Shown here: piece by piece, positions 54,008 to 63,214 of the stretch | How the letters are laid out: every line of letters starts with the position of its first letter | Position numbering within the stretch: position 1 is the first letter of the stretch | The notes under the pieces: generated by a model | Told to the model about the DNA's origin: nothing | The model's database searches: none | Seen by the model: the letters and a program-made list of their open reading frames with translations, nothing else | Position numbers and translations under genes: made by a program | Origin: Alistipes sp. | GTDB lineage: Bacteria > Bacteroidota > Bacteroidia > Bacteroidales > Rikenellaceae | NCBI GenBank assembly: GCA_017474235.1 | Contig: JAFVIB010000002.1 | Location: forward strand, 134,445 to 198,444 | Direction: 5' to 3' | DNA length: 64,000 bases

Positions 54008-54776
54008 TTATAACTATGAGCAGATGTTGGAACTGCTTGAGAGTCTGCACGATAAGTATAATTGCGCGGACTTTATCGAGGCAGATCCGATAAGTATTCC
54101 GCATAGCTTTACCGATAATAGGGATAGGGAGATTGCGGGCTTTTTTGCTGCAACTATTGCGTGGGGAAATCGTAAGGCGATAGTGCGCAGTGCCCGTAAA
54201 ATGATGGAGTGTATGGACTATGCCCCTTATGACTTTATGCTCAATGCTACCGATGCAGATATTGAGCCGTTGAGGAGCTATGTCTATCGAACTTTCAATG
54301 GCGATGATTTTGTCGATTTCGTCCATGCGGTGCAGAGCATTGTTCGCCGCTATGGTACTATCGGAGAGCTGTTTGAGGGTAGCTTTATGCGCCACGGAGA
54401 TATGGCAACTGTGCTCTCTGAGGTGCGTCGCGAGTTCTTCAGCGTGGAGCATAACTATCGCTGTGAGAAGCACTTCTCGTCAATAGATAAAGGGGCTGCG
54501 TGTAAGCGTCTGAATATGTACCTTCGTTGGTTTGTGCGCAGGGATAATAGGGGTGTGGATTTTGGTAGTTGGACAAAAATACCTATGTCTGCACTATATC
54601 TTCCACTTGATGTTCATAGTGGTAATGTGGGTCGAGAGTTGGGTCTGCTCACTCGCCGTCAGAATGATTGGAAGGCGACAGCAGAGATTACGCAGACATT
54701 GCGCAAATTCTCGTCTGACGACCCTGTGAAGTACGATTTTGCACTCTTTGGCGCGGGCGTAAATAGTGGATTATGA
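53991..54776 (+). CDS. TIGR02757-family (DUF2400) protein
   Basis: A 261-residue all-helical protein. IPHSFTDNRDREIAGFFAAT, IAWGNRKAIVRSARKMM, CKRLNMYLRWFVRRDNRGVD and PLDVHSGNVGRELGLL are the conserved blocks of TIGR02757. The C-terminal part resembles a helix-hairpin-helix DNA-glycosylase fold, but activity is unproven. It overlaps lolD by 17 bp and the next gene by 4 bp. Confidence 0.85.
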   Translation: MAEYSDYNYEQMLELLESLHDKYNCADFIEADPISIPHSFTDNRDREIAGFFAATIAWGNRKAIVRSARKMMECMDYAPYDFMLNATDADIEPLRSYVYRTFNGDDFVDFVHAVQSIVRRYGTIGELFEGSFMRHGDMATVLSEVRREFFSVEHNYRCEKHFSSIDKGAACKRLNMYLRWFVRRDNRGVDFGSWTKIPMSALYLPLDVHSGNVGRELGLLTRRQNDWKATAEITQTLRKFSSDDPVKYDFALFGAGVNSGL

Positions 54777-55468
54777 GTTCGTTCCGATTTAAGCAGTTCA
54801 AGGTAGAACAAGATGGTGTGGCGATGAAGGTCGGCACAGATGGAGTGCTGCTCGGCGCGTGGGCAGATTGCTCGTCAGCGTCATCTATACTCGATATTGG
54901 TACGGGTACGGGTCTTATAGCTCTGATGTCGGCGCAACGCAGTATGGCACAGCGTATTGTGGGTATAGATGTCGATGCGGCTGCTGTTGAGTGTGCTACG
55001 GCAAATTTTGCAGCTTCGCCGTGGGCTGAACGCCTTGCGGCGGTAGAGTGTGCGGTGCAGAAGTATGATGGTGAGAGGTTTGACTTGATACTCTCCAATC
55101 CGCCATACTTTGTAGATTCGTTGCACTCGCCTGATGGTCAGCGTACAGTGGCACGCCATACTACCGAGCTTACCTTTGAGACTTTAGACTGTTCGGTGTG
55201 CCGATTGTTGGCAGACGGCGGTCGTTTTGCTCTGATATTGCCGACAGAGCAGATGGAGTACTATCTGAGTATTACAAAACTCAAATTGGCTCGTCGATGT
55301 GATGTAATTACGGTGCTTGGCGGGGAGACTAAGAGGGTTATGGCAGAGCTGACGGCTGATAGGGTAGATGAGCCTACGGTAGAGAGTGTTGTAATCGAAA
55401 ATGGCGCACGGGGCGACTATAATGCCCAATATAGGGAGCTGACAAAGGATTTTTACCTTAAATTTTGA
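54773..55468 (+). CDS. tRNA1(Val) adenine-37 N6-methyltransferase (TrmN6/YfiC-like)
   Basis: A 231-residue methyltransferase. The SAM-binding motif is ILDIGTGTGLIALM, and the catalytic N6-adenine motif is NPPYF (ILSNPPYFVDS). The start FRFKQFKVEQDGVAMKVGTDGVLLG is typical of TrmN6, which methylates A37 of tRNA1(Val). It starts inside the TIGR02757 stop (ATGA). Confidence 0.88.
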   Translation: MSSFRFKQFKVEQDGVAMKVGTDGVLLGAWADCSSASSILDIGTGTGLIALMSAQRSMAQRIVGIDVDAAAVECATANFAASPWAERLAAVECAVQKYDGERFDLILSNPPYFVDSLHSPDGQRTVARHTTELTFETLDCSVCRLLADGGRFALILPTEQMEYYLSITKLKLARRCDVITVLGGETKRVMAELTADRVDEPTVESVVIENGARGDYNAQYRELTKDFYLKF

Positions 55469-55494
55469 CATTAGACAAAAAAAGAGTAACTTCG
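55463..55494 (+). promoter_or_regulatory. Predicted promoter of the DUF4831 gene
   Basis: TTTTG (55463-55467) and TAACTTCG (55487-55494) are 19 nt apart; the C is off consensus. The ATG is 4 nt downstream, again predicting a leaderless message. Confidence 0.45.
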
Positions 55495-55498
55495 CAAT

Positions 55499-56347
55499 AT
55501 GAAAAGAATTTTTGTAGCAATTATTATGCTCGCTATTGCCGCAACAGTATCGGCACAGAGCATTGCCCGCGTGGGCTTCTATATGGAGGGTGGTCAGGCT
55601 GTCTGCTCTAATCCGCAAAATAGCGTAACGGTCAGCGTAACTGTTGAGAAAGAGGTCTTTACACCCGGAGAGTTCGCCCGTTATGCACAGAAGATGCTCG
55701 GTGTTCGCGCTTCACTTGCCGAGCATACTCAGACTAAGGTCGTCGGTGCTGCTATCTACAATGAGGAGCCACAAGCAGCCCCTGTAAATAGCGTTACAGA
55801 GCCTCGTCAGTTGCCAACTCTTCCGGCTTATAGAACTGCAAATCGTCCAATGAGCGTTGAGCAGCAGGCACAGGCTGCAGCCGATATGATTTTCAATATG
55901 CGTCGTGTACGCCGAGAGCTTATCGTTGGCGATGCCGGCGAGAATGTCTTTGGTGCGGGCTTGAGAGCTGCGTTAGAGGAGATTAATGCAATGGAGCAGC
56001 AGTGCCTCGATATGTTCTACGGCACAACTGTAACAACGGTAACAGAGCATCGCTATACTATCACTCCGACAGCAGATGAGAAGAACTATATTGTCTGTCG
56101 TTATCGTGATGGCGAAGGTGTGCTGCCGGTGTCAAATCTCTCAGGCGACCCTGTAATCCTTACCTTTAATCCTGCGGAGGTTAGTGTCTCTTCACTCCCG
56201 ATTGCAGGCGAGAAGGATAAGGTTAAGCAGGAGTTTATCATTGCAGCCGATTGCGGTATCGAACTGTTGCTCGGTACAGAGTCTTTGGCAGAGGGTCGCG
56301 CAATGATATATCAGTATGGCAAGCGCGTAATGCTGACAATCAAGTAG
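55499..56347 (+). CDS. DUF4831-family exported protein
   Basis: A 282-residue protein with a signal peptide (MKRIFVAIIMLAIAATVSAQ). ARVGFYMEGGQAVCSNPQNS, EVFTPGEFARYAQKMLG and the late LPVSNLSGDPVILTFNP are marks of the DUF4831 family of Bacteroidales. Function unknown. The next gene starts 1 bp after its stop. Confidence 0.8.
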   Translation: MKRIFVAIIMLAIAATVSAQSIARVGFYMEGGQAVCSNPQNSVTVSVTVEKEVFTPGEFARYAQKMLGVRASLAEHTQTKVVGAAIYNEEPQAAPVNSVTEPRQLPTLPAYRTANRPMSVEQQAQAAADMIFNMRRVRRELIVGDAGENVFGAGLRAALEEINAMEQQCLDMFYGTTVTTVTEHRYTITPTADEKNYIVCRYRDGEGVLPVSNLSGDPVILTFNPAEVSVSSLPIAGEKDKVKQEFIIAADCGIELLLGTESLAEGRAMIYQYGKRVMLTIK

Positions 56348-56348
56348 T

Positions 56349-56984
56349 ATGCAGAACAATACATCTAAGATGGTCGCCCTGCTCGGAAAGATTCGCAAGC
56401 AGATGAACGGGGCGGTGCTTGATACTTTTCGCTATTACGGTGCAAAGTATGGTATGAACTATGGCGTGGCACTCCACTCGCTGCGAGATATGGCGCGAGA
56501 GATTGGGTGTGATGACGAGTTGGCTCACTTCCTTTTTCGTCAGCAGGTCAGAGAGTTGCAGATTATAGCACTGTGGATTGCTGATGCTGAGGCTGTTACA
56601 GAGAAGGAGTTTGACTTTTGGGCTAACGGTCTCATAAATTCTGAGCTTGCTGAGCAGGCTGCGCAAGGTCTGTTGTCGAAAATTACGCCGATAGATACCC
56701 TTGTCGAGAGGTGGTGCGGTAGTGGTAATGAACTGCTTGCTTATGCTGCTCTTTTGGCAGCTTCTCGTAGTGATAAAATCTCAATAAATATACTACAATC
56801 GTCTGTTAATAAGGTTGTTACAGCTTTTGCTGACAACCACCTTGCAACGCAGGGTGTAGTGGCTCTTCTCGGTAACAAAATAGAGAACCATAGAGCCGTT
56901 GTGGAGAGTGTTCTTGCCACTCTGCCCGATAATCGTAGTGCAGCTGTTGTTCGCGAGGAGATTGCTTGGCGATTGGAATATTAA
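56349..56984 (+). CDS. ARM/HEAT-like protein, possibly related to DNA alkylation repair (AlkD)
   Basis: A 211-residue helical protein. VALHSLRDMAREIGCDDELA followed by HFLFRQQVRELQIIALWIAD resembles the helical repeats of AlkD-type 3-methyladenine glycosylases. The pattern of helix pairs continues (AEQAAQGLLSKITPI, LAYAALLAAS). I do not see AlkD's active-site residues with confidence, so a general ARM-fold scaffold is an alternative. It is coupled to the DUF4831 gene. Confidence 0.5.
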   Translation: MQNNTSKMVALLGKIRKQMNGAVLDTFRYYGAKYGMNYGVALHSLRDMAREIGCDDELAHFLFRQQVRELQIIALWIADAEAVTEKEFDFWANGLINSELAEQAAQGLLSKITPIDTLVERWCGSGNELLAYAALLAASRSDKISINILQSSVNKVVTAFADNHLATQGVVALLGNKIENHRAVVESVLATLPDNRSAAVVREEIAWRLEY

Positions 56985-57038
56985 CCTCAAATAAATACTT
57001 TATTTGCCGATATAAGCGTTATTTCAAAAATAAGTTTG

Positions 57039-57046
57039 TATCTTTG
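57039..57046 (+). promoter_or_regulatory. -7 box before the M23-like gene
   Basis: TATCTTTG, 17 nt before the ATG at 57064. No TTG at the proper spacing. Confidence 0.4.
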
Positions 57047-57063
57047 TACAAATATGCGCTTAT

Positions 57064-57915
57064 ATGAAACTATTTGACAAAATATCTTTGTGGTGGCATA
57101 ATATCTTTCGTAAACGAAAGATAGCCATTGTTGAGCCTGAAAGTGGAGTGGAGAGTTGGTATGCACACCTCTCGCCTGTGAGTATGGTTATGAGCTGTAT
57201 CGCGCTGATATTCATCGTCTTTATCATTCTTTTGACCCTTGTTGCCTATACCCCGCTGCTTGATATGATGCCCGGGTATAGAACTGATGCAACACGCTCG
57301 CGTCAGACGCTTATTCGCACCCTTATTCGTGTCGATTCTTTGGAGCAGAAGATGAACGATATGCTTATCTATAACGAGAACCGTATCCTCGTTGTGGATG
57401 GAAAGATGCCGACAATGAGCTCTGTGAGAAACGACTCTACGACATTTGATAAGAGTATCGTTCCGCCATCGCAGGCAGATACTCTCTTCCGCCGTCAGAT
57501 GGAGAATGACCGCCGTTATACCCTTAATGCCGGAAAGAGCCAGCAGCGCACTACAATTAGTGCCGTAAAGCCTATGGAGGGTATTGTTTCAGAGGGCTTT
57601 AATGCAAAGGTCGGTCTGTTTGGTATCCGTATGGCAGCAGCACCTGAGTCGGAGGTTGTGGCTGTGGCAGATGGCACTGTGATAGCTGTCGATTGGTCGC
57701 CTGAGGGTGGTAATACAGTGGTTTTGCAGCACGATAACGGAATGATGACTATCTATCGTAACCTCTCGGGTGCTATTGCTACAAAGGGTCATCGTGTGAG
57801 TGAGAGTGAGGTTATCGGTTATTCGTCTGTTGAGGATCAAGCCGATAAGATGTTTGAATTTGAGATGTGGATGGGTGGCAAACCGCTCAATCCGCAGTCG
57901 TATATACTATTCTAA
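57064..57915 (+). CDS. Membrane-anchored M23-like protein with degenerate active site
   Basis: A 283-residue protein with one membrane segment (about 38-62), a short coiled coil (about 78-105) and a C-terminal LytM/M23 domain (KPMEGIVSEGFNAKVGLFGI to the end). The zinc-binding HxxxD is missing: where active enzymes have H-x-GIDI, this has GLFGIRMA. The HxH motif is replaced by FEFEMW. It is therefore probably an inactive regulator of the EnvC/NlpD kind that controls cell-wall amidases. It starts the run dxr-rseP-radA. Confidence 0.85.
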   Translation: MKLFDKISLWWHNIFRKRKIAIVEPESGVESWYAHLSPVSMVMSCIALIFIVFIILLTLVAYTPLLDMMPGYRTDATRSRQTLIRTLIRVDSLEQKMNDMLIYNENRILVVDGKMPTMSSVRNDSTTFDKSIVPPSQADTLFRRQMENDRRYTLNAGKSQQRTTISAVKPMEGIVSEGFNAKVGLFGIRMAAAPESEVVAVADGTVIAVDWSPEGGNTVVLQHDNGMMTIYRNLSGAIATKGHRVSESEVIGYSSVEDQADKMFEFEMWMGGKPLNPQSYILF

Positions 57916-57921
57916 TCTGAT

Positions 57922-59073
57922 ATGGAGAGACAAAGAGTTGCATTGCTCGGTTCTACCGGCTCAATAGGCGTTCAGACGCTCGATATTGTTCGAGAGAATA
58001 GCAATCAGTTTGAGATTACAACCCTTACAGCTTATAAAAATTGGCAAATGCTTGCCCAGCAGGCTATCGAGTTTGGTGTAGATAGCGTTGTTATAGCAGA
58101 CCAGAGCTACTATGGCGAGCTTAAGGAGGCACTTGCTGCCTATCCGATAAAGGTCTATGCAGGTGATGACGCTGTGGCACAGGTGGCTGCGGGCGATAAT
58201 GTGGATATTGTTGTCAATGCCCTTGTCGGCTATGCAGGTCTTATGCCGACTGTTGCAGCTGTAAAAAAATCAAAGAAGATAGCTCTCGCAAATAAGGAGA
58301 GCCTTGTTGTGGGTGGCGAGGTTGTGATGCGCCTTGCAGAGCAGTATCGCGCACCTATTCTTCCGATAGATTCGGAACATTCGGCAATATTTCAGTGCCT
58401 TATCGGCGAACACTCACCATTGCGCCGACTTATTATCACTTGCAGTGGTGGCTCACTGCGCGATTTGCCGATTGAGGCTCTTGGAGATGTCACTCCTGAG
58501 CAGGCTCTGCGCCATCCGCAGTGGACAATGGGTGCAAAGATTACTATCGACTCTTCGACCCTTGTCAATAAGGGCTTTGAGGTTATCGAGGCGGCGTGGC
58601 TGTTTGGTCTTGATGCCGATAAAATCTCGGTTATCCAGCACCCACAGTCAGTGGTCCACTCAATGGTAGAATTTGAGGATGGTGCAATCAAGGCACAGCT
58701 TGGCACGCCCGATATGCATATGCCTATCTCTTTTGCGCTGATGTTCCCGCATAGAGCAGTGAGAGATGAACACTTTAGCTTTGCCGAGAATCCTACGCTG
58801 ACATTTGCCGAGGTCGATAGAGTTAAGTATCCGGCACTCGATATAGCCTACAACTGTCTGCGTCAGGGCGGTACGGCTGCCTGTACGATGAATGGAGCAA
58901 ACGAGGTTGCAGTAGCATCGTTCCTTGCTCATAAGTGCGGATATTTGGATATTGTCCGCTCGATAGAGTATGCACTCGATAAGGCGCAGTTTGTTAAAAA
59001 TCCTACTCTTGAGGATTTTGTTGCAGCAGATGTTGAGTCACGCCGTTTGGCATCAGAGTTTTTGAAATTATAG
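57922..59073 (+). CDS. dxr: 1-deoxy-D-xylulose-5-phosphate reductoisomerase
   Basis: A 383-residue enzyme of the MEP isoprenoid pathway, target of fosmidomycin. The NADPH motif is LLGSTGSIGVQTLDIV. Metal and substrate residues are in PIDSEHSAIFQCL, SGGSLRD, and MGAKITIDSSTLVNKGFE; NGANEVAVASFL is also present. It lies 6 bp after the M23-like gene and 10 bp before rseP. Confidence 0.97.
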   Translation: MERQRVALLGSTGSIGVQTLDIVRENSNQFEITTLTAYKNWQMLAQQAIEFGVDSVVIADQSYYGELKEALAAYPIKVYAGDDAVAQVAAGDNVDIVVNALVGYAGLMPTVAAVKKSKKIALANKESLVVGGEVVMRLAEQYRAPILPIDSEHSAIFQCLIGEHSPLRRLIITCSGGSLRDLPIEALGDVTPEQALRHPQWTMGAKITIDSSTLVNKGFEVIEAAWLFGLDADKISVIQHPQSVVHSMVEFEDGAIKAQLGTPDMHMPISFALMFPHRAVRDEHFSFAENPTLTFAEVDRVKYPALDIAYNCLRQGGTAACTMNGANEVAVASFLAHKCGYLDIVRSIEYALDKAQFVKNPTLEDFVAADVESRRLASEFLKL

Positions 59074-59083
59074 AGTAACAGAT

Positions 59084-60409
59084 ATGGAGACATTAATCAG
59101 AATTGTACAATTTTTTCTTAGTTTGACACTTCTTGTGACTGTTCACGAGTTTGGTCACTTTATTATGGCGCGAGCATTTAAGATTCGTGTCGATAAGTTC
59201 TATATATTCTTCGATTGGGGATTCTCGCTCTTTAAGTTTAAGCGTGGCGATACGGAGTACGGTATGGGTTGGTTGCCACTTGGAGGTTACTGCCAAATTG
59301 CCGGAATGATAGATGAAAATCAGACTACAAAAGATTTGGCATCAGAGCCGCAGCCGTGGGAGTTCCGTTCAAAGCCGGCTTGGCAACGCTTCTGTGTGCT
59401 TGTTGCGGGTGTTACGATGAATGTAATCCTTGCATTTGTAATCTATTGCGGCATAAGCTATGCTTGGGGCGAGCAGTATCTTGCAAATGAGGATGTTACA
59501 AATGGCTACGGATACGCTTTTAATGCCGATGGCGAGGCTTTGGGCTTTAAGGATGGCGACGGTATTGTGTCGATAAACGACGAACAGATTGTAAATAGCG
59601 CATCTGTATTGTCAAGGGTAATCCTTGCCGAGTCGGACCTTAATGTAAAGGTTGTTCGTGATGGTGTTCAGAGCGATATAGTTGTCCCTTATCAGAGAAT
59701 TAACGAGCTGCGTCAGCAGGAGGATTTTGGTCAGTTCTGCACTGTCCTCTGTCCATTTATCATCGACTCGTTGGCATCAGAGAGCGCACAGCTGTCAGGT
59801 CTTGCGGTGGGTGACAGAGTGGTCGGTATAGATGGCATTGATGAGCCCCATTTTGGTCAGTATGCAGCACTGCTTGCAGAGCGTGCAGGCGGTAGCACAG
59901 AGTTGAATGTTGTACGAGGCGAGGAGCAGTTGAAGATTCTTGTACCTGTGGATAGTGAGGGCAAGATTGGCGTTGCCATAGAGCCTCTGCCATACACCCT
60001 GCGCACAAAGAAGTACTCTCTCTTTGAGTCTGTGCCTGCCGGTGCGCGTCTTACAGGTAGAACGATTGCGAACTATTGGAGTCAGCTCAAGCTGATAGTA
60101 AAGCCCGACACGGGTCTTTATAAGCAGGTGGGTGGCTTTATCGCTATCGGCAAAATCTTCCCGGGTACTTGGGATTGGTACTCATTCTGGACTATGACTG
60201 CCTTCTTGTCGATTATTTTGGCGATAATGAATATTATACCTATCCCGGGTCTTGATGGAGGACATACACTCTTTACCCTTTGGGAGATGATAACTCGCAG
60301 AAAGGTGAGCGATAAGGTGCTTGAAGTGGCGCAGTATATAGGTCTGTTCCTGCTCTTGGCACTTATGCTCTTTGCTAACGGAAACGATATATACCGACTC
60401 TTTAAGTAA
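59084..60409 (+). CDS. rseP: RIP metalloprotease RseP/site-2 protease
   Basis: A 441-residue membrane protease. The zinc motif HEFGH (His21, Glu22, His25) is in the first membrane segment and the third ligand is in IPIPGLDGGH near the C-terminus. Two PDZ-like regions lie between (about 150-200 and 235-285; FKDGDGIVSINDEQ, GLAVGDRVVGIDGID). It releases anti-sigma factors or clears signal peptides. Its last base overlaps the radA start. Confidence 0.95.
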   Translation: METLIRIVQFFLSLTLLVTVHEFGHFIMARAFKIRVDKFYIFFDWGFSLFKFKRGDTEYGMGWLPLGGYCQIAGMIDENQTTKDLASEPQPWEFRSKPAWQRFCVLVAGVTMNVILAFVIYCGISYAWGEQYLANEDVTNGYGYAFNADGEALGFKDGDGIVSINDEQIVNSASVLSRVILAESDLNVKVVRDGVQSDIVVPYQRINELRQQEDFGQFCTVLCPFIIDSLASESAQLSGLAVGDRVVGIDGIDEPHFGQYAALLAERAGGSTELNVVRGEEQLKILVPVDSEGKIGVAIEPLPYTLRTKKYSLFESVPAGARLTGRTIANYWSQLKLIVKPDTGLYKQVGGFIAIGKIFPGTWDWYSFWTMTAFLSIILAIMNIIPIPGLDGGHTLFTLWEMITRRKVSDKVLEVAQYIGLFLLLALMLFANGNDIYRLFK

Positions 60410-61797
60410 TGGCTGCAAAGGTTAAAAAGGCATACTTCTGCCGTGAGTGCGGCTATGATACCTCAAAATGGCTTGGTAAGTGTCCCTCTTGCGGTGCTTG
60501 GAACTCATTTGCCGAGGAGGTTGTGGCTACACAAAGTTCTGTGCCGGCACTTGTGGCAAGTCGTGCCATAGAGCCTGCCCGCCCGCAGAAGGTGCAGAAT
60601 ATAGAGTGTGGAAAGACAGTCCGCCTTGATACGGGCAATAGCGAGGTTAATCGCGTTCTTGGCGGGGGCGTTGTTCCGGGCTCGCTCATTCTGCTTGGTG
60701 GCGAGCCGGGTATTGGTAAATCGACCCTCTCACTGCAACTCGCTCTGACGGATAATGGTATGACAACACTCTATGTCTCGGGCGAGGAGAGTGCCGAGCA
60801 GATTCGTCTGCGTGCCGACAGAATAGGTATCCATAATGAGAATTGTACGGTATATACCGAGACTCTGCTTGAGAATGTGGTGGCACAGATAGAGCAGTTG
60901 CGACCTCATATTGTCGTGATAGACTCTATACAGACTATGGCGTCGTCGCTTATCGACTCGTCGCCAGGAAGTGTGTCGCAGATTAGAGAGTGTGCGGCAA
61001 CACTGCTCAAGTATGCAAAGAGTACAGGTACGGCAATATTTATTATCGGTCATATCACAAAGGAGGGTACTATTGCCGGTCCGAAGGTGCTTGAGCATAT
61101 TGTCGATGTGGTGCTTCAGTTTGAGGGGGATAATAATACTATTTACCGCATACTTCGAGGCGTGAAAAATCGCTTTGGTGCAACATTCGAGATTGGCGTG
61201 TTTGAGATGACAGACACGGGTCTGAAGTGTGTTGAAAATCCGTCAGAGATACTTCTGACCCACTATACAGAGCCACTTAGTGGTATCGCTGTCGGGGCAA
61301 CGGTAGATGGTGTTCGCTCGTATCTGATTGAGGTGCAGGCACTTGTCAGTCAGGCTGCATACGGTACTCCACAGCGAAATACAACCGGCTTTGATGCCCG
61401 TAGAATGAATATGCTCTTGGCAGTGATAGAGAAGCGTGTAGGTCTTAAGATGTTCCAGAAGGATGTCTTTCTGAACTTTGCCGGTGGCTTTAGGGTTGCC
61501 GATACGGGTCTTGATTTGGCGGTTGTTGCGGCGGTTATATCCTCATATTTTGATACTCCGCTGCGAGAGGGTCTTGCCCTTGCTGGAGAGATTGGTCTGT
61601 CGGGAGAGGTGCGCCCTGCACCACGCACAGAGCAGCGTGTAGCCGAGGCTGCCCGATTGGGCTTTAAGCGTATCGTAATTTCGGGCTATGCACCAAAACC
61701 AAAGAAGAGGGTAGAGGGTATAGAGGTGGTGAGCATATATAGCGTGAGCGAGCTGGCGGCTAATATTTTTGATAGAATTTCGGAGGCGATAGATTGA
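60409..61797 (+). CDS. radA: DNA repair protein RadA
   Basis: A 462-residue RecA-like helicase for branch migration in recombination. An N-terminal zinc finger uses Cys11, Cys14, Cys25 and Cys28 (CRECGYDTSKWLGKCPSCG). Walker A is GGEPGIGKST, the RadA signature is VKNRFG, and a C-terminal Lon-like domain follows (EIGLSGEVRPAPRTEQRVAE). It overlaps both neighbours by 1-4 bp. Confidence 0.96.
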   Translation: MAAKVKKAYFCRECGYDTSKWLGKCPSCGAWNSFAEEVVATQSSVPALVASRAIEPARPQKVQNIECGKTVRLDTGNSEVNRVLGGGVVPGSLILLGGEPGIGKSTLSLQLALTDNGMTTLYVSGEESAEQIRLRADRIGIHNENCTVYTETLLENVVAQIEQLRPHIVVIDSIQTMASSLIDSSPGSVSQIRECAATLLKYAKSTGTAIFIIGHITKEGTIAGPKVLEHIVDVVLQFEGDNNTIYRILRGVKNRFGATFEIGVFEMTDTGLKCVENPSEILLTHYTEPLSGIAVGATVDGVRSYLIEVQALVSQAAYGTPQRNTTGFDARRMNMLLAVIEKRVGLKMFQKDVFLNFAGGFRVADTGLDLAVVAAVISSYFDTPLREGLALAGEIGLSGEVRPAPRTEQRVAEAARLGFKRIVISGYAPKPKKRVEGIEVVSIYSVSELAANIFDRISEAID

Positions 61798-63158
61798 TTT
61801 TAAGCAGATATATATCACACTATCGGGCGACAATGAAACTTGCCCTGCCTGTTGCTCTCTCGCAACTTGGCTATATAGTGGTGCAGTTTGCCGATAACGC
61901 TATGGTGGGCGCGTATGGAGGTAATGATCCGTTGCCGCTCTCTGCCGTATCGTTTGGCGTGATGATTAGTTTTGTGATGTTCAGCCTCTGTCTGGGTATC
62001 ACTTTGGGTCTGACGCCGATTGTTGGGGAGCACTTTGCGCGTGGCGAGTATCGCCGTACGGCGCAGTATCTTCAGTGTTCGATAGTAAGTTATACACTCT
62101 TTGGAGTGGTCTTTATGATACTCCAATTACTCTCTGTGCCACTGCTCTATAAGTTGGGACAACCTGTTGAGGTGGTGGATATGGCTGTGCCGTACTATGA
62201 GCTGATGGCGTATAGCCTTCCGGCAATAATGTTGTATGGCTGTTTTAAGCAGTTCTTGGAGGGGGCAGGTAATACTGTGGCTCCGATGGTTATAGCAATC
62301 ATCACAAACCTTGTTAATATCCTCTTTAATTGGGTCTTTATCCACGGTCATTGGGGCTTTGAGGCTATGGGTGTCTATGGTGCAGGTTTGGCAACTCTTA
62401 TAGCCCGTTACCTCTCGCCACTGCTTATCCTTATCTACTTTGTCATAAAGAGCGAGTATCGAGACTATCTTAAACTATTCTCACGCGGGGTGAACTACTT
62501 TAAAGATACACTTCGCCTGCTTAAGATTGGTATTCCTACGGCGGGACAGATGCTGCTTGAGGGTGCTGCATTTGTTGTGACAAGTGTGATGATGGGTTGG
62601 TTTGGTGCAGAGGCGATAGCTGCCAATCAGATAGTTATGACCTACGGAAATGCAGCCTTTATGCTTACAGTGGCATTGGGTAGTGCAACCACTATCCGCG
62701 TCTCTCACTGCTACGGTCTGAAGGATGTGGATAAGATGCGTTCAACGGTCATCTCGTCACTCCACTTGGCGGCTCTGTGGGGCGTTTTTGTGGTGGTGGC
62801 GTTTGTAACACTTAGAGAGGTGTTGCCACAACTATTTACGCCAAATAGTGATGTTATAACCCTTGCCTCGAAGATGATTATTCTTGTGGCTCTCTATCAG
62901 GTCTCGGATGCTATTCAGGGCGCAATGATAGGTGTGCTTAGGGGTATGCAGGATGTTAAGATAATCGCCTACCTCTCGTTTGTTGCCTATGTGGTGCTTA
63001 ATATTCCGGTAGGCTATCTGTGTGCCTTTACATTTGGTTTTGGTAGTACGGGATTGCTTGTGGGCTATATCGTTGGTCTTACCACGGCAGCTGTCGCATA
63101 TAGCGTGAGGGTGTATAGAAATTTTAGAGATAAAAAAATAGTGGCTTTGCCGCTGTAA
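61794..63158 (+). CDS. MATE-family multidrug efflux transporter
   Basis: A 454-residue transporter with 12 predicted membrane segments that exports cationic compounds using Na+ or H+. LALPVALSQLGYIVVQFADNAMVG and the matching internal repeat (LLKIGIPTAGQMLLEGAAFV) are the two MATE halves. Start: a TTG at 61794 overlapping the radA stop is preferred, because the residues before the first ATG (61833) still align with relatives (SRYISHYRATMK). Confidence 0.9.
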   Translation: MILSRYISHYRATMKLALPVALSQLGYIVVQFADNAMVGAYGGNDPLPLSAVSFGVMISFVMFSLCLGITLGLTPIVGEHFARGEYRRTAQYLQCSIVSYTLFGVVFMILQLLSVPLLYKLGQPVEVVDMAVPYYELMAYSLPAIMLYGCFKQFLEGAGNTVAPMVIAIITNLVNILFNWVFIHGHWGFEAMGVYGAGLATLIARYLSPLLILIYFVIKSEYRDYLKLFSRGVNYFKDTLRLLKIGIPTAGQMLLEGAAFVVTSVMMGWFGAEAIAANQIVMTYGNAAFMLTVALGSATTIRVSHCYGLKDVDKMRSTVISSLHLAALWGVFVVVAFVTLREVLPQLFTPNSDVITLASKMIILVALYQVSDAIQGAMIGVLRGMQDVKIIAYLSFVAYVVLNIPVGYLCAFTFGFGSTGLLVGYIVGLTTAAVAYSVRVYRNFRDKKIVALPL

Positions 63159-63174
63159 TTTGAGCATTTATTTG

Positions 63175-63182
63175 TAACTTTG
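63175..63182 (+). promoter_or_regulatory. -7 box before the ricT-like gene
   Basis: TAACTTTG, 32 nt before the ATG. The nearest TTTG is 25 nt upstream (63146), slightly long for a -33 box. Confidence 0.4.
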
Positions 63183-63214
63183 TTAAAATAACCAATTTAT
63201 AAACATACCTTAGT

